From an uncultured Faecalibacterium sp. (GTDB lineage Bacteria; Bacillota; Clostridia; Oscillospirales; Ruminococcaceae), in the NCBI GenBank assembly GCA_945982465.1, contig CAMFSB010000088.1:1-6854 (forward strand): DNA of 6,854 nucleotides. Direction: 5' to 3'. The translations under genes and the position numbers were made by a program. Positions 1 to 5,290 of this stretch are shown here, piece after piece. The notes beneath the pieces were generated by a model. It saw nothing but the letters and a program-made list of their open reading frames with translations. It did not search any database and had not been told where the DNA came from. Each line of letters begins with the position of its first letter. Position 1 is the first letter of the stretch.

Positions 1-1
1 C

Positions 2-1327
2 AACAAGTTTACCGGGGCGGCCGCGCGGGACGGCGTTGGCGTGGACGGCAGCGACACCGGGCAGAACATCGTGTACTTGACCCGTGCGGACTTTGCGGGC
101 ACCTTCCCGGCTGTGCAGACCGGAAAATCCCGCCCGATGACCGAAGCGGTGGCCGCGTGCAACCTGTATACGCCGCAGATGGCCGAGGCCTGGGCGGACC
201 CGGCGGCTGCGGCTGTGATCACCGGGGCAGAGAACGGCCTGTGCATTGAGCAAAACGGCCGGATCACGCCGCTGGGCGAAGCGCTGGGGGCCGATTACAG
301 CGACCCCCGGTGGGAAGCTCTGCTGGACCAGCTGACACAGCAGGAACTGCTGGAGCTGGCGACCCATGCCTATTCCCACACAGCGGCGCTGCCCAGCGTG
401 GGCAAACCCCAGACCAAGGAAGCGGACGGTCCCTCCCAGATCGGCGGGTTCATCGGCTTTAACGTGGGCACGGGCTTTCCCAGCGCCAGCACGCTGGCGC
501 AAAGCTGGGATGTGCAGCTGGCGCAAGAGGTGGGATGTATGATCGGCCGGCAGGCGGCCCAGCGCGGCTACAGCGGCTGGTACGCCCCGGCGGTAAACCT
601 ACACCGCAGCCCGCTGGACGGCCGCAACTACGAATACTATTCCGAGGATGCGCTGCTTTCGGGCCGGATATGCGGCAGCACGGCGGCGGGCAGCCTGAAC
701 GCGGGCGTGTACTGCTTTGTCAAGCACTTTATCTGCAACGATCAGGAATCCTACATTTATCGCGACGGCATTTATACCTGGATGACGGAGCAGACCCTGC
801 GGGAGATCTACCTGGAACCGTTCCGCCTGCTGGTGGAGGAGTACGGCGTTACCGGCCTGATGAGCAGCTACAACCGCATCGGCGCGGTATGGGCCGGCGG
901 CAGCGCGGCGCTGCTTACCGGCGTGCTGCGGGAGGAATGGGGCTTTACCGGCGCGGTGATCACCGATTACAGCGACCATCATGCTTACATGAATGGCGAC
1001 CAGATGCTGCGCGCGGGCGGCGATCTGTGGATGGACGGCGTGGGCGGTGTGCTGGTGTGTGAAACAGCGTCCAACAGCTTTTGGCAGTCGCTGCGCCGCG
1101 CGGCAAAAAATGTGCTGTATCTGTATCTGAACGCCCGCGTGCGCAACCAGGCGTATGCCGCCGCAGGGGAGGAAATGCTGCGCCCCGTGATCACCTGGCG
1201 CACGCCGCTGTGGCGGCTGGCGCTGGCCGGGCTGGATCTGCTTGCGGCGCTGGCGTTCGCGTGGGCGCTGTGGGCGCTTTTGCGGGATCTGCGGCAAAAA
1301 CGCGCGGTCTCAAAGCGAACCCCTTGA
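2..1327 (+). CDS. Glycoside hydrolase family 3 beta-glucosidase-like protein, 5'-truncated, C-terminal membrane anchor
   Basis: The reading frame is open to the left edge, so this is the last 441 residues of a longer protein; the GTG at 41 is internal. GH3 enzymes cleave terminal beta-linked sugars with an Asp nucleophile. Visible family motifs in order are DGP (425-433), RSPLDGRNYEYYSED (about 605-655), KHF followed by NDQE (722-750) and the nucleophile region GAVITDYSD, with the Asp codon at 965-967. About 100 residues precede this TIM-barrel, including a Y-L-(S/T)-R-x-(D/W) type stretch as in the GH3 alpha/beta domain. The order therefore looks inverted, as known for some Ruminococcus and Butyrivibrio beta-glucosidases. 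A hydrophobic helix (about 1207-1275) followed by a basic tail (RDLRQKR) suggests C-terminal anchoring with the catalytic domain outside. The sugar specificity cannot be read, and the acid/base region is off-window. Confidence 0.9.
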   Translation, partial: NKFTGAAARDGVGVDGSDTGQNIVYLTRADFAGTFPAVQTGKSRPMTEAVAACNLYTPQMAEAWADPAAAAVITGAENGLCIEQNGRITPLGEALGADYSDPRWEALLDQLTQQELLELATHAYSHTAALPSVGKPQTKEADGPSQIGGFIGFNVGTGFPSASTLAQSWDVQLAQEVGCMIGRQAAQRGYSGWYAPAVNLHRSPLDGRNYEYYSEDALLSGRICGSTAAGSLNAGVYCFVKHFICNDQESYIYRDGIYTWMTEQTLREIYLEPFRLLVEEYGVTGLMSSYNRIGAVWAGGSAALLTGVLREEWGFTGAVITDYSDHHAYMNGDQMLRAGGDLWMDGVGGVLVCETASNSFWQSLRRAAKNVLYLYLNARVRNQAYAAAGEEMLRPVITWRTPLWRLALAGLDLLAALAFAWALWALLRDLRQKRAVSKRTP

Positions 1328-1351
1328 CAGCCTGCGGAACCGTGGTATAGT
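1324..1351 (+). promoter_or_regulatory. Sigma-A type promoter of the HMA-domain gene
   Basis: TTGACA (1324-1329), a 16-nt spacer and TATAGT (1346-1351). The predicted start near 1358 gives a leader of about 29 nt before the ATG at 1387. The -35 box overlaps the stop codon (1325-1327) of the upstream GH3 gene, so the promoter is embedded in that gene's 3' end. Confidence 0.8.
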
Positions 1352-1356
1352 AGAGA

Positions 1357-1370
1357 TTAGTTAAAACTAA
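1357..1370 (+). promoter_or_regulatory. Operator-like palindrome 1 (TTA-N8-TAA) at the HMA gene start site
   Basis: TTAGTT-AA-AACTAA is a perfect 6-bp inverted repeat with a 2-nt centre. It begins 5 nt after the -10 box, so it covers the predicted transcription start, a classic repressor position. The half-sites and spacing match three other sites in the window (1966-1979, 2040-2061, 2689-2706) and resemble half-sites of the DtxR/IdeR iron box (TTAGG...CCTAA). The regulator itself is not in the window. Confidence 0.6.
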
Positions 1371-1386
1371 CTACGGGGCGCCGGAA

Positions 1387-1761
1387 ATGGGGAACGTTCT
1401 TGTACTGGCTCTGCTGGCCGCAGGGTGCGCATACGGCGTGTACAGCTTTATCCACAAGCTGCGCTACGGGGGCGGCTGCTGCGGCGAACGGGACGCCGCG
1501 CCCCAAAAGGTGAAAGTGCAGGACCGGAACAAAGCGCATTACCCGCATTCCGCTGTGGTGCGGGTGGACGGCATGACCTGCGCAGCCTGTGCCCGCCGGG
1601 TGGAAAACGCGCTTAACAGCCTGCAGGGCGTGTGGGCTGCGGTGGACCTGAGCACCGGCAAAGCGGTGGTGCGGCTCAAAGAGCCGGCCCAGCCGGAGGC
1701 ACTGCGCCGGGCCGTGCGGGAAGCCGGGTATCTTGTGCTCTCGGTAGAGGAAACTGCGTAA
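1387..1761 (+). CDS. Membrane-anchored heavy-metal-associated (HMA) domain protein, FeoB-associated-like N-terminus
   Basis: This 124-aa protein has two parts. Residues 1-22 are a hydrophobic segment followed by basic HKLRYGGG and a Cys pair (C31-C32, then GE). This layout resembles the small FeoB-associated Cys-rich proteins. Residues about 55-122 form an HMA fold with the metal-binding motif GMTCAAC (C65 and C68), as in CopZ and the N-terminal domains of P1B-ATPases, which bind soft metals through the two cysteines. The likely topology puts the HMA domain in the cytosol. The gene is monocistronic by its promoter and terminator, and its promoter carries the same kind of palindrome as feoAA and feoB, suggesting co-regulation. 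The ribosome site is weak (GGGG, 8 nt before the ATG). It could be a metal chaperone or sensor for the Feo system, or an unrelated copper-binding protein; the metal is unknown. Confidence 0.85.
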   Translation: MGNVLVLALLAAGCAYGVYSFIHKLRYGGGCCGERDAAPQKVKVQDRNKAHYPHSAVVRVDGMTCAACARRVENALNSLQGVWAAVDLSTGKAVVRLKEPAQPEALRRAVREAGYLVLSVEETA

Positions 1762-1765
1762 CCGC

Positions 1766-1795
1766 AAAGCCGCCCGGTTCAGCCGGGAGGTTTTT
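1766..1795 (+). terminator. Rho-independent terminator after the HMA gene
   Basis: A GC-rich stem (CCGCCCGG pairing with CCGGGAGG, one mismatch) around a short TTCAG-type loop is followed by TTTTT. It starts 4 nt after the stop codon and isolates the HMA gene from the feo genes. Confidence 0.85.
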
Positions 1796-1965
1796 GCTGC
1801 CGCGCAAAAGCACGCTGCGCCGGGCCGCCGGGCGATCGGGCGGCAGCGGCGGTGCGCAGCACCCGGCACGGCAACCCAACGCTTGCGGCCGCAAAAACGG
1901 GTCGCTTGGCCGGCGTGTGGCAGATGCGGCAAAAAAACTTACGGTTTGGAACGGATTTTTGGAGA
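1796..1965. other. GC-rich intergenic stretch with hairpins, no gene seen
   Basis: Between the HMA terminator and palindrome 2 no open frame has a plausible ribosome site or a recognisable protein. Nested inverted repeats are visible: GCTGCGC (1814-1820) with GCGCAGC (1854-1860), enclosing GCCGCC (1824-1829) with GGCGGC (1839-1844). A separate 12-bp palindrome, TTGCGGCCGCAA, lies at 1883-1894. No promoter that would transcribe them was identified. They could be a decayed element, a second terminator structure or chance in GC-rich DNA. Confidence 0.4.
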
Positions 1966-1979
1966 TTAGTCTAAACTAA
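1966..1979 (+). promoter_or_regulatory. Operator-like palindrome 2 (TTA-N8-TAA) upstream of the feoA promoter
   Basis: TTAGT-CTAA-ACTAA is a 5-bp inverted repeat with a 4-nt centre. It is nearly identical to palindrome 1, and both are preceded by GAGA. It ends 20 bp upstream of the feoA -35 box and is centred 78 bp from palindrome 3, so it could support looping or cooperative binding. Confidence 0.55.
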
Positions 1980-1999
1980 CATTTTTTTGTCAAACCCTC

Positions 2000-2028
2000 T
2001 TGACAAACCCGGCCCGTGGGAATAAACT
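2000..2028 (+). promoter_or_regulatory. Sigma-A type promoter of the feoA-feoA unit
   Basis: TTGACA (2000-2005), a 17-nt spacer and TAAACT (2023-2028), with a predicted start near 2035. The leader to the first feoA ATG is about 80 nt and contains palindrome 3 and a hairpin. Confidence 0.75.
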
Positions 2029-2039
2029 GCTACTGAAAA

Positions 2040-2061
2040 GAGGTTAGCAATTGCTAACCTC
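2040..2061 (+). promoter_or_regulatory. Operator-like palindrome 3, 22-bp perfect inverted repeat
   Basis: The arms GAGGTTAGCAA and TTGCTAACCTC are exact reverse complements with no spacer. The site starts about 5 nt downstream of the predicted feoA transcription start, so a bound protein would block initiation or early elongation. The GGTTAGN6CTAACC core looks like the inner halves of a DtxR/IdeR box. A perfect 22-bp palindrome is very unlikely by chance. Confidence 0.75.
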
Positions 2062-2077
2062 GTGGCATTACTTGGAG

Positions 2078-2094
2078 CGCCGGCACAGCCGGCG
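2078..2094 (+). other. Leader hairpin upstream of the first feoA
   Basis: CGCCGGC (2078-2084) pairs perfectly with GCCGGCG (2088-2094) across an ACA loop in the predicted feoA 5' leader. No T-tract follows, so it is not a terminator. It leaves about 9 nt before the ribosome site and may stabilise the mRNA. Confidence 0.45.
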
Positions 2095-2116
2095 GCTTGG
2101 CTGAGAGGTGAAAACA

Positions 2117-2329
2117 ATGATGCCCTTGTCGATGGCAAAGGTCGGTGAACCGGTAAGGATCCGCAAGATCACAGGCAGAGATGAAGTGCGCCAGCATCTG
2201 GCGGAACTGGGGTTTGTTGTAGACGAAACGGTCACGGTGGTCAGCGAGATCGCCGGCAGCCTGATCCTGCAGGTGAAGGAGAGCCGCATCGCGCTGGACC
2301 GGACGATGGCCAACCGGATCATGGTTTGA
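2117..2329 (+). CDS. feoA: FeoA family ferrous iron transport accessory protein (first copy)
   Basis: This 70-aa protein is a typical FeoA, an SH3-like beta-barrel that associates with the cytosolic part of FeoB during Fe(II) uptake. The family pattern is visible: an opening KVGEPVRIRKI strand, the central HLAELGF turn (usual form LxxLGF/MGF), then V-V-alternating strands and a terminal ALDRTMANRIMV. ATG 2117 is preferred because GAGAGGTG (2103-2110) precedes it by 6 nt; the next codon is also ATG (2120) and could serve. An in-frame GTG at 2108 lies within the ribosome site and is rejected. It is the first gene of the feoAA unit, 47 nt before the second feoA. Confidence 0.9.
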   Translation: MMPLSMAKVGEPVRIRKITGRDEVRQHLAELGFVVDETVTVVSEIAGSLILQVKESRIALDRTMANRIMV

Positions 2330-2376
2330 ACCTTTTGCAAAGCAGCGCCGCAACCCAAAAAAGAGGAGGAACGCAG

Positions 2377-2598
2377 ATGAAAACGCTGAAAGACGCCAAA
2401 GTGGGCGAAACGGTCACGGTGGCCCGGCTGCACGGGGAAGGCCCGGTCAAACGCCGTATCATGGATATGGGCATCACCAAAGGGGTGGAGATCCTGGTGC
2501 GCAAGGTTGCCCCGCTGGGCGACCCGATGGAGCTGAACGTGCGTGGCTACGAACTGAGCGTGCGCAAAGCCGACGCGGAGATGATCGAGCTGGTCTGA
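2377..2598 (+). CDS. feoA: FeoA family ferrous iron transport accessory protein (second copy)
   Basis: This 73-aa FeoA paralogue starts at ATG 2377, 7 nt after a strong AGAGGAGG (2362-2369). The frame extends upstream to about 2326 but has no ribosome site there. The pattern is the standard FeoA one: AKVGETVTVARL, a basic KRRIMDMGIT turn, VRKVAPLGDPMELNVRGYELSVRKADAE and a hydrophobic end. The stretch PLGDPMELNVRGYELSLR-like is the most conserved FeoA signature, so this copy looks the more canonical, while the first copy has SEIAGSLILQVKESRIALD there. Two feoA genes before feoB are common in Clostridia. The two may form a hetero-pair on FeoB or differ in role; the sequence does not decide. 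Confidence 0.93.
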   Translation: MKTLKDAKVGETVTVARLHGEGPVKRRIMDMGITKGVEILVRKVAPLGDPMELNVRGYELSVRKADAEMIELV

Positions 2599-2618
2599 CC
2601 CGCGGCGGCCGAACAGGC

Positions 2619-2648
2619 CCGCTGCTTGCCGGCGAAAGCCGCCAGCGG
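2619..2648 (+). other. Hairpin with GAAA loop between feoA and feoB
   Basis: CCGCTG (2619-2624) pairs with CAGCGG (2643-2648). Inside it CGGC and GCCG close a GAAA tetraloop (2634-2637), a stable GNRA-type loop. It lies 20 nt after the feoA stop and 8 nt before the terminator-like hairpin. It may protect the feoAA transcript 3' end or form part of an attenuator. Confidence 0.5.
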
Positions 2649-2656
2649 GGGAAAAC

Positions 2657-2677
2657 AAATGGCCGATGGCCATTTTT
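2657..2677 (+). terminator. Terminator-like hairpin between feoAA and feoB
   Basis: AAATGGCC (2657-2664) and GGCCATTT (2668-2675) form a perfect 8-bp stem with a GAT loop, running into TTTTT (2673-2677). It would stop or attenuate feoAA transcripts before feoB. The stem has only four G-C/C-G pairs next to the loop, so partial read-through is plausible. Confidence 0.7.
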
Positions 2678-2703
2678 ATATGCCCGGGGGTTAGTTATAT
2701 ATA
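2675..2703 (+). promoter_or_regulatory. Candidate feoB promoter
   Basis: TTTATA (2675-2680), a 17-nt spacer and TATATA (2698-2703). The -35 is weak (4 of 6) and overlaps the terminator T-tract. The -10 sits inside palindrome 4. The upstream terminator makes a dedicated feoB start likely, but the exact boxes are uncertain. Confidence 0.4.
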
Positions 2704-2706
2704 ACC
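2689..2706 (+). promoter_or_regulatory. Operator-like palindrome 4 (GGTTA-N8-TAACC) upstream of feoB
   Basis: GGTTA (2689-2693) and TAACC (2702-2706) are inverted repeats with the same 8-nt gap as palindrome 3, and the flank CTC after TAAC matches too. Inside lies a 12-bp palindrome GTTATATATAAC (2694-2705). The site overlaps the candidate -10 box and ends 28 nt before the feoB start codon. Confidence 0.6.
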
Positions 2707-2734
2707 TCTGGACACATCGGAAAGGGGTAACTCA

Positions 2735-4903
2735 ATGGCAATCAAGATCGCATTGGCCGGCAATCCGAACTGCGGCAAAACAACGCTGTTCAACGATCTG
2801 ACCGGCTCCAACCAGTACGTGGGCAACTGGCCCGGCGTTACGGTGGAAAAGAAAGAAGGCAGGCTGAAAAACAAGAAAGAGGTGGTCATTCAGGACCTGC
2901 CTGGCATCTACTCGCTGTCGCCCTATACGCTGGAAGAGGTGGTGGCCCGCGGCTATCTGGTCAACGAAAAGCCCGACGCCATCCTGAACATCATCGACGG
3001 CACCAACATTGAGCGCAACCTGTACCTGACCACCCAACTGGTCGAGCTGGGTATTCCGGTGGTGATGGCCGTGAACATGATCGACCTGGTGCGCAAAAAC
3101 GGGGACCAGATCGACCTTGCCAAGCTCAGCCGGGAACTGGGCTGCGAGGCGCTGGAGATCAGCGCCCTGGAAGGCGAGGGCAGCCAGGCAGCTGCCGAGG
3201 CTGCCGTCAAGGCCGCCCGGAGCCAAAAGGCCGGCGAACTGCCCCATGTGTTCACGGGCAGCGTGGAGCATGCCCTGGCCCATATCGAGGAATCCATCCA
3301 GGGTACGGTAGATGAGCGTTTCCTGCGCTGGTACGCCGTCAAGCTGTTTGAGCGTGACGAGCGTGTGCAGGCGGAACTGAACCTGGACAAGGCGACGCTG
3401 GAGCATATCGATGCCCACATTGCCGACTGCGAAAAGGAAATGGATGATGACGCCGAAAGCATCATCACCAACCAGCGCTATGCGTACATCAACGGCGTGT
3501 GCGGCCGCGCGGTCAAAAAGCAGCCCCGGAAAGAAAACCTGACCGTGTCGGACAAGATCGACCGTATCGTGACCAACCGGGTGCTGGCGCTGCCCCTTTT
3601 TGTGATTATCATGGCGCTGGTGTACTGGGTCGCCATGGGGCCGTTCGGAACTTTTCTCACCGACTGGACCAACGATGTGTTTGCCGCGGAGTTTTTGCAG
3701 GGCGGCTGTGCCGGCCTGCTGGAGAGCATCGGCTGCGCGGACTGGCTGGTGGGTCTGGTCGCCGACGGGATCGTAGGCGGCGTGGGCGCTGTGCTGGGCT
3801 TTGTGCCGCAGCTGCTGGTGCTGTTTCTGATGCTGTCCATCCTGGAGGATGTGGGCTATATGGCCCGCGTCGCGTTCATCATGGACCGGATCTTCCGGCG
3901 GTTTGGCCTGTCGGGCAAGAGCTTTATCCCCATGCTGATCGCCTCCGGCTGCGGTGTGCCGGGCGTCATGGCCTCCCGCACGATCGAAAACGACCGTGAC
4001 CGCAAAATGACGATCATGACCACCTGCTTCATTCCCTGCGGCGCTAAAATGCCCATTATCGGCATGATCGCCGGCGCGCTGTTCGGCGGCAGCCCGATGG
4101 TGGCCCTGTCGGCCTACTTTATCGGCATCGCAGCCATTGTGATCTCCGGCATCGTGCTCAAAAAGACCCGTATCTTCTCCGGCGACCCGGCGCCCTTTGT
4201 CATGGAGCTGCCCGCCTACCATGTGCCCGCCTGGGGCAACGTACTGCGCGCCACCTGGGAGCGTGGCTGGTCCTTCATCAAGCGCGCCGGCACCCTGATC
4301 CTGGCCTCTTCGGTCGTGATCTGGTTCTTGCAGAGCTTTGGCTGGGAAGAAGGCGCGTTCGGCATGGTCGATAACAACGATGCGTCCATGCTGGCGGCCA
4401 TCGGCTCCGCGATCTCGTTTATCTTTGCGCCGCTGGGCTTTGGCACCTGGCGCGCTACGGTGGCCACCATCACCGGCCTTGTGGCAAAGGAAGGGGTCGT
4501 TGCCACCTTTGGCGTTCTGTACAACTTTGCCGGTGAGCTGGGCGAAGAGGGCGAAGAGATCTGGGGCAACCTGGCGGCCGATTTTACCGGCCTGTCCGCT
4601 TACAGCTTTATGATCTTCAACCTGCTGTGCGCACCGTGCTTTGCGGCAATGGGCGCCATCAAGCGCGAGATGAACAGCGGCAAGTGGTTTGCCATTGCCA
4701 TTGGCTATATGTGCGCGTTTGCCTATGTGTGCAGCCTGATCGTGTACCAGCTGGTGGGCCTGGTAACGGGCGAAGTGACGTTTGGCCTGTTCACGGTGGC
4801 GGCGCTGGCGCTGCTGGCCGCGCTAATCTACCTGCTGGCCCGCAAAAACAAATATGAGAACGACCGGCTTGACCTGGATGTGAAAAAGGCGGTCAAAGCA
4901 TAA
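2735..4903 (+). CDS. feoB: Ferrous iron permease FeoB
   Basis: A 722-aa FeoB, the inner-membrane Fe(II) transporter with a cytosolic GTPase. The G domain shows G1 GNPNCGKT (9-16), the switch region VGNWPGVTVEK (29-39), G3 DLPG (54-57), G4 NMID (114-117) and G5 SAL (143-145). A helical guanine-dissociation-inhibitor-like region follows to about 270. The membrane part starts near 282 with repeated hydrophobic helices. It includes the first Gate motif ASGCGVPGVMASRT (403-416), FIPCGAKMPIIG (432-443), GLVAKEGVVATFG (581-593) and LLCAPCFAAMGAIKREM (630-646). The C-terminus is a last helix (about 684-702) and a basic tail. The length is normal for clostridial FeoB without an extra C-terminal domain. 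AAAGGGG (2721-2727) lies 7 nt before ATG 2735. It is followed at 27 nt by its small companion gene. Confidence 0.98.
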   Translation: MAIKIALAGNPNCGKTTLFNDLTGSNQYVGNWPGVTVEKKEGRLKNKKEVVIQDLPGIYSLSPYTLEEVVARGYLVNEKPDAILNIIDGTNIERNLYLTTQLVELGIPVVMAVNMIDLVRKNGDQIDLAKLSRELGCEALEISALEGEGSQAAAEAAVKAARSQKAGELPHVFTGSVEHALAHIEESIQGTVDERFLRWYAVKLFERDERVQAELNLDKATLEHIDAHIADCEKEMDDDAESIITNQRYAYINGVCGRAVKKQPRKENLTVSDKIDRIVTNRVLALPLFVIIMALVYWVAMGPFGTFLTDWTNDVFAAEFLQGGCAGLLESIGCADWLVGLVADGIVGGVGAVLGFVPQLLVLFLMLSILEDVGYMARVAFIMDRIFRRFGLSGKSFIPMLIASGCGVPGVMASRTIENDRDRKMTIMTTCFIPCGAKMPIIGMIAGALFGGSPMVALSAYFIGIAAIVISGIVLKKTRIFSGDPAPFVMELPAYHVPAWGNVLRATWERGWSFIKRAGTLILASSVVIWFLQSFGWEEGAFGMVDNNDASMLAAIGSAISFIFAPLGFGTWRATVATITGLVAKEGVVATFGVLYNFAGELGEEGEEIWGNLAADFTGLSAYSFMIFNLLCAPCFAAMGAIKREMNSGKWFAIAIGYMCAFAYVCSLIVYQLVGLVTGEVTFGLFTVAALALLAALIYLLARKNKYENDRLDLDVKKAVKA

Positions 4904-4930
4904 AAAGGACCTTAATCGGAGGGAGAGAAT

Positions 4931-5104
4931 ATGGCAACTGGAATTGTGGGGGCGATCGTATTTGCCGTTGTAGTGCTGGCGGTGCGTCAGGTGATCCGGG
5001 ATCATCTGGGCGGAAAAGGCGGCTGCAACTGCGGCGGCAGCTGTGCAGGCTGCCCGGGCAGCGCCTATTGCCACCCGCCGAAAAAGGCCGAAAAGCAAAA
5101 CTGA
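4931..5104 (+). CDS. FeoB-associated Cys-rich membrane protein
   Basis: A 57-aa protein directly after feoB. A hydrophobic segment (residues 4-18) is followed by RQVIRDHLGGKGG and a Cys-rich tail C32-N-C34-x3-C38-x2-C41-x5-C47, ending in KKAEKQN. This single-helix plus cysteine-cluster layout immediately behind feoB is that of the FeoB-associated Cys-rich family, thought to help Fe(II) transport, perhaps as a small subunit or iron ligand. Its precise role is unproven. The ribosome site GGAGGGAG (4918-4925) precedes ATG 4931 by 5 nt. It is co-transcribed with feoB and closed by a strong terminator. It shares its N-terminal layout with the HMA-domain protein at 1387. Confidence 0.92.
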   Translation: MATGIVGAIVFAVVVLAVRQVIRDHLGGKGGCNCGGSCAGCPGSAYCHPPKKAEKQN

Positions 5105-5119
5105 TCCTACCCCATGCAG

Positions 5120-5161
5120 CACGCGGCACAGGCCTGTCAAAAGACCTGTGCCGCGTGTTTT
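5120..5161 (+). terminator. Rho-independent terminator of the feoB unit
   Basis: CACGCGGCACAGG (5120-5132) pairs perfectly over 13 bp with CCTGTGCCGCGTG (5145-5157) around a 12-nt loop, followed by TTTT. It starts 15 nt after the stop codon of the Cys-rich protein gene. Confidence 0.92.
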
Positions 5162-5186
5162 GTGTGCAGGGCAAGAACGCCCCGGC

Positions 5187-5215
5187 TTGACAGTTTTCGA
5201 TTTAGAGATTACAAT
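5187..5215 (+). promoter_or_regulatory. Strong sigma-A type promoter of tcdA
   Basis: TTGACA (5187-5192), a 17-nt spacer and TACAAT (5210-5215), with a predicted start near 5222 and a leader of about 70 nt. An imperfect inverted repeat ACTT-N3-AAGT (5222-5232) sits at the start point; it is too short to claim as an operator. No TTA-N8-TAA palindrome is present here. Confidence 0.82.
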
Positions 5216-5290
5216 ATACCCACTTCGAAAGTATGTAAATGCACGCCGGGCGAAGCCTTTGGCCATGCTTAAAGGAGGCAATCCCTGAAA

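Noticed and set aside
599..1297. 232-codon minus-strand frame opposite the GH3 gene
   Set aside because: Low-complexity Arg, Gln and His composition, no ribosome site evidence and no domain; the plus strand carries clear GH3 motifs.
1357..1932. 191-codon minus-strand frame over the HMA gene and downstream gap
   Set aside because: It runs through the HMA promoter, operator and terminator and has no recognisable features.
2732..4222. 496-codon open frame on the minus strand opposite feoB
   Set aside because: It is rich in His, Gln, Arg and Ala as expected for a shadow frame in GC-rich DNA, has no recognisable domain, and lies wholly opposite the well-supported feoB.
5222..5290. Possible riboswitch in the tcdA leader
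   Set aside because: The 70-nt leader shows no recognisable aptamer pattern and no terminator or anti-terminator pair.
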